A stretch of DNA of 64,000 nt, taken from assembly GCA_963969365.1 (NCBI GenBank), contig OZ017747.1, positions 3,906,001-3,970,000 on the forward strand, given 5' to 3'. The notes beneath the pieces were generated by a model. The model made no database searches, was not told the DNA's origin, and saw only the letters and a program-made list of their open reading frames with translations. The position numbers were made by a program, and so were the translations under genes. Position 1 is the stretch's first letter. Each line of letters begins with the position of its first letter. The stretch is from Asterochloris sp. CNOR1 (Eukaryota; Chlorophyta; Trebouxiophyceae; Trebouxiales; Trebouxiaceae). Positions 12,826 through 22,299 of this stretch are shown here, one piece after another.

Positions 12826-13784
12826 ATGTCCCAGGTACACCTTCAGCGCACAGCAATTGATCTGCAGTTACGCCCTTACGATGCTCCCCGTACCACATGG
12901 GCTCGGAGATCTGCCAACATCTTTTGCCATGCACAGCCTGAAAGGAAGCAGTATGAGACAGAGCTGTTCAAAAAGGTTTTCGGGGAGCCCCCAGCCCCAA
13001 AAGCCGATACTGGAGGAGGTGTGGAACCCAAGAATTGACTGGTGCCTTGGCATTCTGGGACTGAGCAGAGGGCGCACAATGCAGGCGGCAGCGAGGACCC
13101 ACCCTATGACATGTCCTCTATTGCGGAAGAGGAACCTGACCATGACCCTCGCAGTCAGGTTGGCTGTCAGAGGGCAGCAGCTCACTTTGAGGCCTCCCAG
13201 CAGCCAGATCCCTGCCCAACCCGACTCAATCAGCCAAGTGCTGCTCACTCTGCAGTCTCCCTGTCTGCAGATTGTCAAGAACCTGCTCCAGATCCTGTTG
13301 TTCCTCCTGGTGCTGACCCTGGCCAGCACTTGGACGCCTCACCTGAGGTTCTTGGGGCGCATCTGGCATCGATGCAAAGCTGGCAGCCAGACCAAACTCT
13401 GGGCAGAAGTTGCCACTGAGGGTGTGGCCTGGGTGATGCTGGTCAAGATGCTGTGGCCATGGTGAGAGGCAGCACTGAAGGGCTAGCAGTGCTTGTTGAG
13501 CAACCTTACCTGTATTTGACAGTGCGACAGCAAACAGGTGGTGCTCTAACAGCAGCCAAGCTGCTGCCACGTTTCGCAACCTGGCCATGTGTCAAGGGGA
13601 CAAGGCTGCAGCCAAAGCCAATGTCTTGCCTCTCAAACGTGTCCAGGGACGCTTTTTGTGTTTGTTTGAAGGTTGCCAGAGCCTAGACGCCTGCTTGCCA
13701 TCATTTCCCCGCAGGAACCTCCTTATCTTTTTTGCGCATAAGGGCAGGCAGGAGCTCACTTCAGCCCGCATCATTCAGCGGTGA
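12826..13784 (+). CDS. Hypothetical small protein with one predicted membrane helix
   Basis: I do not recognise this protein. Five exons with consistent phases (12826-13018, 13085-13158, 13271-13347, 13553-13657, 13715-13784) give 172 residues. The N-terminus is basic (WARRSANIF). A charged helix-like stretch YETELFKKVFGEP is followed by an acidic linker (AEEEPDHDPRSQ), then a hydrophobic helix LLQILLFLLVLTLA near residues 93-106, and a basic C-terminal tail. The structure rests only on splice consensus and phase, so the start and the last two exons are provisional. Intron sizes and acceptors look like those of its neighbours. A tail-anchored or organellar membrane protein is conceivable. Confidence 0.45.
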
Positions 13785-14293
13785 GCTGCACCACGGATCA
13801 TGTGCGGTGCTGTGTCAGCTCTGCACCTGACGACCTGCTTATTGGATGGCCCTGTCTGCATGTGTCTGCAGTCCTCAGCTGCACAGCTGTCAGAAGGTGT
13901 CTGCGCTCCAGGGCACCCAGCTGGAGGGCGTACAAGTGGCGGCTGTTTCACCCCCTGCAGGCTGCAGACTCCTGTCCCTGATGCCCCTGCCCCAGCCTGC
14001 CTGGGCCCACCCTCTGCACACTGACTCTGCAGCAAACAGCTTAAGTTGGACCTGCCTCCTGCACCTCACTCCCAGTGCACATCCCTGACCTGGTACGATG
14101 GCCCCACGCTAATGAGCTGTTCCCCAGTGTACCATGCAAATTGTGCCGGAAGATTTGATGCATATTCAGAAGTCCCAGTTTCCGGCCAGGTAGACCTTTG
14201 ATCACTCCACTTGTGAGAGTCAAGCAGGTCTGTGGCTCAATGTGGCTGTTACACGGTCTGCAATCCCACTCATAAAGCAATGATGGTCTCTGT
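13785..14293. other. Convergent intergenic gap
   Basis: Between the 3' ends of the hypothetical membrane protein and uS17. Short open frames occur on both strands, but none shows family similarity or splice-supported continuation. Nothing else seen. Confidence 0.5.
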
Positions 14294-16438
14294 TCAAAAG
14301 GAGGCAAAGGCCTTCTTTCCTGCGGAGCCTGCTGGGATGACGCGCAGTACATTGAACCTCACAGTCTTGGACAGTGGTCTGCAGCAAGAAGTGCACAAGA
14401 GTGCTTGGCACATTGCTGAGATGCTCGTTCCCCGCAGCATCACAGGTAAACGCTGATGAACAGGCAGTGCAGGCATTGGCAGCAAGAAGACATGGTGTGC
14501 CAATCAGACAGGTGACTGCCAGAAGTACATCAGACATCTGCATGTGTGTGGTGCAGTCAGCAGCACCAGCACCAGGCTTGCTGCACTGTCACCCACCTGC
14601 ACTGGCCCACAATGACTGTGTCTCCCTCTGCCACACGGAAGCAGGGCGACACGTGCACTGCAACATTTGTATGCCGCTTCTCATACCTGCAGCAGAGGGC
14701 ACAAGGCTGAGGCCCACCTGTGACAAAAGCAGCCACCAGGCCCAGGAATTCAGCCACCGACAACAGCCCCAGAAGGGCCTTTTGGGCTTGGCAGTGCCAA
14801 AGTCTAACGGTGCACCTCTACCTTTGCTAGCCATTGCCGCTCAAAACTTGCAGCAGCCGTGCAAGTCTTGGCTGTGCAAGTGAAGCAGCCACCAGGCTCA
14901 AGTGTGCAGTAAAATCCCCTGCGCCCACCAGAGCAGCTCTGCAGCCACCTGATGGTCATGTGTCCATAAGGTGGCTGTCCAAGTAGAGCAGCCATGCAGC
15001 TCAGCTACCAGAGCCTCTTGACTTTCTAGTGACTGTGCAGCACTCCTACTCTGGCCTGAAAGCTTCACGGCAGAGGTGCCATTGCCCTGTGGCTGCCTCA
15101 TGCCGCAGTCAGCTCTGCAGCCCTTCCATGTGCTGCTGGGAGGCTGCATGTGCTGTCTGATGCCCATTGTGGTTGGGACGCTGCTCGCTCTCCAATCACA
15201 CTTGTTGATGAAGTGCACATGCCCCAGAGGATGACAGTTGTGCCCCACACACCGTCAATGTCGCCGCAAGGCTGGAGCGGCAGCAGTTTCGCTAATTATG
15301 GCCTGTGGCAATTGAGAGCTGATGCCGCCACCAGCCAGCTGCGCTCGTGAGCTACAGCATCTCAAGCCTGCGGCCAATCGGTGGTGCTCACCGCGCATAC
15401 TTCTTGATGTAGTGCACATAGTTCCTGCGGATGATGATCGTCCTGTGCATCTTTGTGGACCGGACCAGCCCTGACAAGATGCGGCCGCGGATGGACACGT
15501 CGCCTGTGAAGGGGCACTTCTTGTCGATGTAGGTGCCTGCAGGAAAACAGACAGCAGCATGGAGACACTGCCTGTAAAGGGGCGCTTGCAATGTAGGTAC
15601 CTGCAGGGAACTAGACAGAGCACAGCAGCCAGCACAGAGACTGCCAGGCTGTGCCTGCCCTGAGCCTGCACGGTGTCTGTAGCACTCTGCAGGAGGGCCA
15701 GGCAGGCAGGCAGCTGGCTGGTCCCTACCAGCCTGGCTTGCAGGACCAGATGCAGGCTGGAATGCGGCAAAGGCTGCGCCTCGGCATAGACTGCGCCTGC
15801 AGCCGTGCCATGCCATATAGGCAGGCACCACCAGCGCGTCTGTGCCTGCTGGCCGCCTGGCGCATATAGGCCAGGCCTGCGTTGCGCCTCTGCATTGCCA
15901 GCCTCCAGCTGATCATTCACCAACCCTTTCCACCAAGGGGCCAGGCTCAGCCTAGCCGCTGTGCATCAGGCGGGCCTCAGCCCAGCGCGTCGTGTGCTTC
16001 CTTTAGACCAATCAGCTGTCCCGCTGCAGGAAGGCTTCAGCTGGCTCACCCTCAATGGCCTCCTTGGGGGTCTTGAAGCCCAAACCGACATTCTTCCAGT
16101 ACCGCTGACCAGCCTTTCCAGGTGTCTTCTTCTGTCCCACCTTCTTAAAGCTGCAGACAGAGGCACCAGATGTTCAAAAAGCTGCACAGATCGGCATTGC
16201 CTCAAGCATGCTGCCTCTTTGACATCATGGCCATGTAGGAGGCTGCTGCTTACCCAACATTCACTCCAAGCTGCTTCTGAAAGGCCTTCTCGCCCTGCAG
16301 GGCATGCAAGGAAGGTTGTTGCAGGAATTGTTCAACCTCACCTGGTTGACAGCCATGTCGAGCCTTCCAGACAGTACTGTGGCCACAGCATGGCATACAA
16401 CTGCAGGCAAGGCTTCAAACACGCACCTGCTCCGCCAT
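14294..16438 (-). CDS. RPS11: 40S ribosomal protein uS17 (RPS11)
   Basis: Cytosolic small-subunit ribosomal protein uS17. Six exons (16438-16427, 16294-16254, 16150-16050, 15536-15392, 14686-14597, 14378-14294) give 157 residues, the family's usual length. The first exon is only 12 bases (MAEQ). Conserved blocks: [91 protein letters not shown], and [16 protein letters not shown]. Directly upstream of exon 4 the intron carries a decayed copy of that exon's first bases with its acceptor (separate entry). The gene diverges from Cpn20 across 172 bases, a likely bidirectional promoter for two highly expressed genes. Confidence 0.97.
15537..15600 (-). repeat. Exon-head echo upstream of uS17 exon 4
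   Basis: On the minus strand CTGCAG|GTACCTACATTG... precedes by 64 bases the true CTGCAG|GCACCTACATCG.... About 45 bases align with small indels, including CCCCTTtACAGGC and GTGTCcCAT-like positions. The copy is frame-broken. The unit runs exactly from one acceptor to the next. Confidence 0.85.
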
Positions 16439-16610
16439 GACTGCTTCTGCTCGGTAACCTCTGGCCGCAGTGCCTGGTGCAGATCAAGCTGATCAGCCTG
16501 TGCAACTGCAACCAGAACGCTGCCTGGCAAAAAGCTGGAGGCTGCTAGGTTAGGCAACTTTCTTTCTACAGTCCCGGCCGCAGCAAGAGATATACACAGG
16601 CAATCTCAAC
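16439..16610. promoter_or_regulatory. Putative bidirectional promoter, uS17 / Cpn20
   Basis: Only 172 bases separate two divergent start codons of strongly expressed housekeeping genes, so both promoters must lie here or within first exons and introns. Inferred from gene arrangement; no motif is claimed. Confidence 0.4.
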
Positions 16611-18184
16611 ATGCAGGTCAGCATGACCTCCATGCACTCACATCAGGCCAGGCTGCAGGCTGGGGCTGGATTCTCAGGCCGCAGGCTGAACACCCCCCGG
16701 GCAGCCCCAGCAGTCTCGGGCAGGCAGCGATCCCGCATCACAGCCTTTACAACTGTGCCATCTGAGGTAAGGACTGTTCCTTGTGTTGCCATCTGTGCAT
16801 TGATGCATGAGCAGCTGACCTTGCTCTGCTCCTGGACCCCATGGCAGAGGCCACAGTGCCTGTTCAATCAAATGCTCACCCCCACTCTCTGCAGTACAAG
16901 AATGTGGCCCCCGTGGGTGACCGTGTGCTGGTGAAGGTGGACTCAGAGGAGCAGAAGACTTCATCTGGCCTGCTGCTGCCCACTTCAGCTCAGAAAAAGC
17001 CAACCCAGGGAGAGATCATTGGTGCCGGAACTGCAAAGGCAGTGAAGGTGGGCAGGCCGCTGCTTCCAGAGTATTCTACTGCTGCCAGCTCGAACTTTTG
17101 TGTGACAGAATACGACTGGCCAACCTTACATTGCACCTGGTCTTCAGCATATGTGTGCACTTGCTGTTGCTTTGCATAGGACCTTCATGCCTGCCACCCA
17201 GAAGAGAACCTACCGAGCCTGAATGCCCTGCAGAACGGCGACCGTGTGGTGTACTCCAAGTTTGCTGGCACAGAGTTGAAGGTCCAGGATGATGACCTGG
17301 TCCTCCTCAAGGTGGGCTGCTGCTCACAAGATGCTGTCTGTATGCTGCTCACAACACAAACCCTCTGGACTGCAGTAGCCCTCCCTTGCCCAGTCCATGA
17401 GCTGGCTGTCCTGGAGCCTGCTGCTCACTTGCTGGTGGCGCACAGTGTTGTGCATGGAGCAGCACATTGGTTTTGTCCTTCTGGTGCCCCCCATGCTGCA
17501 CTTTCAGGTGGTGGTCTGCCTGCAGGAGGACGACGTGATTGGTGTGCTGAGCTCCAAAGACATCAGCCAGCTTAAGCCCCTGGGCGACAGGATACTCATC
17601 CAGGCACGTGCAGACATTCACCCGAGCCCCCATCTGTACAGCATCAAAAGCTTGTCGGGCATGTCTGAGGGCACCTGCATGATGCTGCTGCGCTTGAAAG
17701 GCCCCCTGCACCGCCAACCACCATCCAGTCCACTTGGGCAACATCTGTTGTGGCGACCCTGCTACTGTGTGCAGGTGGCTGACGCAGGCGACACCAGCGA
17801 GGGCGGCATATTGCTTACCACAGGCAGCAAGGAGCAGCCAACACTGGGCAAGGTGCGAGCTTGCACGCAGCTTCCTCTGCCCTGGCACATCCAGAGTGTC
17901 CTTGCACTGCACTGACCTTTCACAGCATGATGTAGCCCAAGCTTGTCCTGCCTTGTTTTGAGTCTGTGCAGCTTGCTCCCCTGCCACACATATGGCAACC
18001 TTACCTGCAGGTGGTGGCTGTGGGCAGTGGCAAGGGCGATGAGAAGGGTAACATTGTGAAGCCCAACGTGGAGGTCAACAGCACAGTCATGTATTCAAAA
18101 TATGCTGGCGCTGAATTTGAGGGTGATGATGACACACAGTACATCGTGGTCAGGGAGTCAGACATCTTGGCAACCCTTGCCTGA
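16611..18184 (+). CDS. CPN20: Chloroplast 20 kDa co-chaperonin (double Cpn10 domain)
   Basis: Plastid co-chaperonin that caps the Cpn60 cage during protein folding (for example Rubisco). Six exons: 16611-16766, 16895-17047, 17180-17311, 17526-17603, 17775-17852, 18011-18184, 256 residues. Residues 1 to about 50 form a Ser/Arg/Ala-rich transit peptide. Two tandem Cpn10 domains follow. Domain 1 has VAPVGDRVLVKVD, SSGLLLPTSAQKKPTQG and GDRVVYSKFAGTELK. Domain 2 has LKPLGDRILIQ, SEGGILLTTGSKEQPTLGK and STVMYSKYAGAEFEG. The intron after 17603 is GC-AG (CAG|GCACGT). A GT four bases later would break the frame. The start could alternatively be the ATG at 16623. The acceptor of exon 3 (CATAG) is the least certain junction. 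Confidence 0.95.
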
Positions 18185-18481
18185 GCATTGCTACTGCTCT
18201 TTCACCTGCTGGCCCCTGCCCTCCCCTTTTTTTGCTGATTTTATGCACGGCTAACAAGTTCAGGCTGACTGGTGTCAGGTTTACTAGTAAAGACATACCA
18301 ATGAATGGCTTCATTCACTGTCACCGCAAGGCACACTGGCCTTGCGCGAGGCGCTCTCCGTGCTCACGCAAATGCTCTATCATTGTGGCAACAGCTGCTA
18401 CTCGCGACTGGAAACCTTAACTGGGGCTCAGCTGGCATGCACTCCCTCAGTCCGTCAGAAACTCTAGGCCCTGGCTGCCTG

Positions 18482-21400
18482 TTACATGATGGACTGCACA
18501 GAGCTGGCGTTGTAGACCCTCCAGATAGTCTCACCCAGAAGGTTTGCAACAGACAGGACCGTCAGCTCTGAGAAGTGCCTGTCAGGGTGCGCAGGGATTG
18601 TGTTGGTCACAATCACCTGCAGGGCAAAGTGAGATTGTCGCTGCTGGCACTAAATGCTGCTGCTGGCACGCGTTGACAAATAACCACCCCAACCATTGCT
18701 CACGCCCTCAGGCAACCCATGGTGTCAGGAGGTTTGTTTCACAGCGCGAAATATATAGCAAAAGGGGCTGCACTGCGCTTCATAGAGGCAAGCATGTAGG
18801 GGCTTGAGGAAAGCAAGCTGGCGAGAGTGGTGCAGGAGACGCCCACCTCCTGGAACACGCCGCTGCTGAGCCGCTCAGTCGCTGGTGGACTGAATACTGC
18901 GTGCGTGGCGCAGGCGTACACCTCTCTGGCGCCGTGCGTGTGCAGGACCTGCAGGCGGTGTGAGGCAAAGCTGATGCTGGGTCCACAGCAGAAGTGAAGA
19001 CATAATATCAGAGATTCGTGTGTTCTTGCCTATGGTACCACCAGCAAGTGTCTGCAGGGAGCAGGTGTGCAGGAACCTGCAAGCACAGCATTGTTGGCTG
19101 CCGCTGGGTGCGCAGGCTGCCACTGGGACCACAGACGGCAGGCAGTGCCTGTACAGAAGCTGCAAGCAGAGCGAGGCAAGGGCCACAGAAGGCAGGAAGT
19201 GCTGGTGTGTAGAAAACTGCAAGCACAGCAATGCTGGCTGCCACGGGGAGTGCAGCAGGCAGGCACCGAGGGCAGGCAGGTCTGCAGGCAGAGCTCTTCT
19301 GCCCACCACCAGCATGAGATGCCCTGCAGACAGGGCCCTGCAGCTTGCTGCCGGACAGACACGGTGCAGGGTGCTGGTCCTGCTGGCATCTTGCGGCCTG
19401 CTGCCACATACTGGATGTGCAGAAGCAAGCTGCTAGCTGCCAGCAGCACACTCCATGGGCAGCTCTTGTCCCCAGAAGCCAGGCTGGGTCACCTTGGCTG
19501 CATTAGTAATGGTGCCTGCGGTGTCAATCATGTCGTCCACCAGCACTGCCACCTTGCCCCTCACATCGCCGATGAGGTTCATGACCTCAGACACATTGTG
19601 GGCTGACCGGCGCTTGTCCACGATAGCCAAGGGGGCATCGTTGAGCTGCACGGCAGGACACCCAAGAGGTCAGACACAGCAATTCCATCAAGGCGCGTAG
19701 GGCACCACTAGCAGCTGCTGTAGCAGGCTGGGCAGTAGCTTGGTGGTGGCCACCTGACTCTGCCAGGCAGTAGGAGTGAGACCACCATGCTAAGCAGCCT
19801 GCTGCCAGCTGGCATGACCACCTGCTATATATGCACGCCTGCAACTGCTGCCGTGGAGGCTTCTCTCACACAGCAGGCTGTGTGCTCTGATAGCAAGTGT
19901 GTCTAGCCAGCGCCCTGGCCAGAAGTAGCCCCCAGCATCAGCACCACCTGTGTGAAAGATCCTGCCCTCAACCCGCACATGCAGCACAAAAGTCCTGGCC
20001 TAACCCTTTGGGAGACGCCCTCCAAGTACATTCGTTGGCATCACTACCACGAGGGGGCGGCATCCTGCAATTTGCACACGTACTCAAGCCCTGGCCTCAC
20101 CTTTTTTGCAAAAGCCCGCGCCCTGGCCACGCCCCCAACATCAGGCGACACCACCACCAGGTCTCCTGTTGTGATGCGCTTGGACGCCAGGTAGTCCAGG
20201 ATGACAGAGTCCCCATACACATGGTCCACAGGTATGTCAAAATAGCCCACGCACTGCCCCGAGTGCAGATCCATGGCCAGCACCCGATTGGCGCCTGCAG
20301 CAAAGCGAGTGGATTGGTCCAGCAGAGGCAAAGTGCAGGTCAGCCGGTGCCTGAGTCATGCAGGTGCGTGACCAGCACAGCGTTAGTGCCTGCTGCAAAG
20401 GGATGTGATAAGTTATGATAGTGAAGATGGGTAAAGAGCCACACGTGCATGAGACTGGCTGCCTGCATGTGTGCAAAGTCCAATGTTGCCCCTGCTTCTG
20501 TTGGCAGGTCGGAAGCTGAACCCCCACACCACAGCAGGCCACAGCTGCCTGCAAGCCTCCCAGAGCAGGCCACTGCCACCAACACATTACTGAGCCAAGC
20601 ACAACCACAGCTGTCCCGGCCCTGCCCTTTGTTGCGACCCACCAGCTTCTGTGAGCAGGTTGGCCGTCAGCTTGGCCGCGATGGACTCGCGCCCCTGCGT
20701 CTTGCGGTCTGCCCGAGCGTACCCAAAGTAGGGCATGACTGCAGTGATGGAGCGCGCCGATGCTCGCTTGCAGGCATCGATCATGACCATCAGCTCCATC
20801 AGGCTGTCATTCACGGGCGGGCAGCTGGGCTGGATGAGGAACACGTCGCAGCCGCGAATTGACTCCTGGAGGGGGCAGTGCAGCGCTTGATATGTGGACA
20901 AAGGTGACAAGCTATTGAAAGAAACAGTACAGCCACAAATCAATGCCTGCGGGCACTGGAAAGTGTGCAGAAGCATGTGCAGACCTGTACAGGGTGAAGC
21001 AGCTGTGCTGCTGGAGGACTCGTTGCAATCATTGCTGAGTGAGTAAGGCTGCTAGCCAGTGAGCAACCCCTAAGACGCAGCAGGCCACGTACAGATGCAA
21101 CTGCAATAGGAGAAGTCCCAAGGCAGGCCTGAGCAACAGAAGGTCTCCCAAGGCAGGCCTTCTGCAGAGGCCCCTGCAGCACAAGTTCACAGCAGGCAGG
21201 GCGTGCAGACGATGCTACAGTCTTGACTTGTCTCGGGACAGCCCCTGCACTACACGAGTGTGCCAGCGCAAACGGGTGCCTGTACAGATGCTCCTGGCAG
21301 TTGTCAGCTGCTAATTAGCCGATGCGGCGCACCTGGACCTGGACATAGATCTCGCCGTCTGCAAAGCGCTTGATCTTGATGCCGCCCAGATCTAGGCCCA

Positions 21401-21974
21401 GATAGCAGGCCACCTCCTGCGCTAACCCCTGCACATGTGTCCAGCAACACTCTGAGGGCTGTTCCCGCACAGATGGAGGTGAGCAGCAAGCTCAGCAACA
21501 GTGCAGGGAAGCCCCCGCGTGTTGCAACTCAGTGCAGCAGCGCTGTACTAGGCAGGGCAGCTGACTCACGGGGTTGGCTGTGCCTGCAAAGAGCCGGAGG
21601 CGCGTGGGCGGCAGCAGCGCCTTGGGCTGCCTCTGCAGCAGGTGGTGCCCTTGGGTGAACCCGCTGCTGTGGTGGTGGGCCATGTCAGTCCAGGGCGCAT
21701 CCAGGACAGGCTTGGCTGCCTGGGGCGGGGACACGCCGTTGTTCGTGCTGGCTGTGCGGGCCCAGATGCTGGGCCGGGGCGGCAAATGCTTGCGTGGCTG
21801 GGTGCTGCACAGGCGCCTGCATCCCTGCCTCCTGTAAGCCTGCAGGGCAGTGTGGGAGGCGTTGCGCGGCCTGCTTGCAATGGTGGGGCGTGTGCCAGGT
21901 GGAGCAGCAGCCTCCAGGCTCACACATGACTGTGCCAGCTGCTCCCGGAGGCTGGTGCACTGCTCGGTCTGCAT
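18482..21974 (-). CDS. PRS: Ribose-phosphate pyrophosphokinase (PRPP synthetase)
   Basis: Makes 5-phosphoribosyl-1-diphosphate from ribose-5-phosphate and ATP for nucleotide, histidine and tryptophan synthesis. Seven exons: 21974-21570, 21428-21333, 20865-20643, 20294-20101, 19645-19493, 18948-18847 and 18616-18482, 435 residues. About 120 N-terminal residues rich in Gln, His, Arg and Pro precede [10 protein letters not shown] and look like an organelle-targeting extension. Core motifs: [73 protein letters not shown], and the PRPP loop [11 protein letters not shown]. Introns before exons 4 and 6 contain echoes of those exons. The upstream stretch in frame also contains a TTG and an acceptor, so an extra 5' exon is possible. 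Diverges from the TSSC4-like gene. Confidence 0.95.
19030..19245 (-). repeat. Array of acceptor plus exon-head echoes in PRPP synthetase intron 5
   Basis: The true exon 6 starts (minus) CTTGCAG-type acceptor|GTCCTGCACACGCACGG. Upstream in the same intron the minus strand shows CTTGCAG|GTTCCTGCACACCTGC (head at 19076), CTTGCAG|CTTCTGTACAGGCACTG (19159) and CTTGCAG|TTTTCTACACACCAGC (19216). The flanking GGCAGCCAnCAtTGCTGTG is repeated as well. Unit sizes are about 57, 83 and 128 bases, so decay and indels are advanced. Confidence 0.65.
20350..20389 (-). repeat. Exon-head echo upstream of PRPP synthetase exon 4
   Basis: Minus strand GCAG|GCACTAACGCTGTGCTGG and the following CACCTGCATGACTCAGG resemble the true exon head GCAG|GCGCCAATCGGGTGCTGG and GATCTGCACTCGGGG, 95 bases further on. 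Conceptually [15 protein letters not shown] versus [15 protein letters not shown]. Confidence 0.75.
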
Positions 21975-22299
21975 CCTCAATCTGACTGTGTTGCGGACTC
22001 CTGCAGCGGGCAGAGCACCATGTCAGCATGCTTGCTCATGTGAGCATATAAGTGTTGACTCTGGCGTGAGCAGACATCTTACTCACTTGGGCAGACAGGG
22101 CTACTCTAAGTAGACTGTAGGGCAATAGGCAGCCCACAGCTGCATGGGCCTCCGTCATAGGCGGCTTCCGAGTACGCGCTGCATCTGATGCATTCTCAGA
22201 AGAGGGCTGCCCTACACAGTGCCTCAGTGATGCGATCAGCACAGCCTGCAGGGGTTTTCAGGGAAGGGTGAGGAGGCTGCCGATGCTGATTGATCCTAT
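21975..22299. other. Divergent gap (PRPP synthetase / TSSC4-like)
   Basis: Contains a minus-strand open frame (MTEAHAAVGC...) that could be an alternative 5' exon of the PRPP synthetase, but its only good donor does not match the phase of the next exon. Otherwise presumed promoter space. Confidence 0.45.

Noticed and set aside
21975-22242. Additional first exon of PRPP synthetase (MTEAHAAVGC...)
   Set aside because: Its only good donor is phase 0, whereas the acceptor before the next exon needs phase 1.
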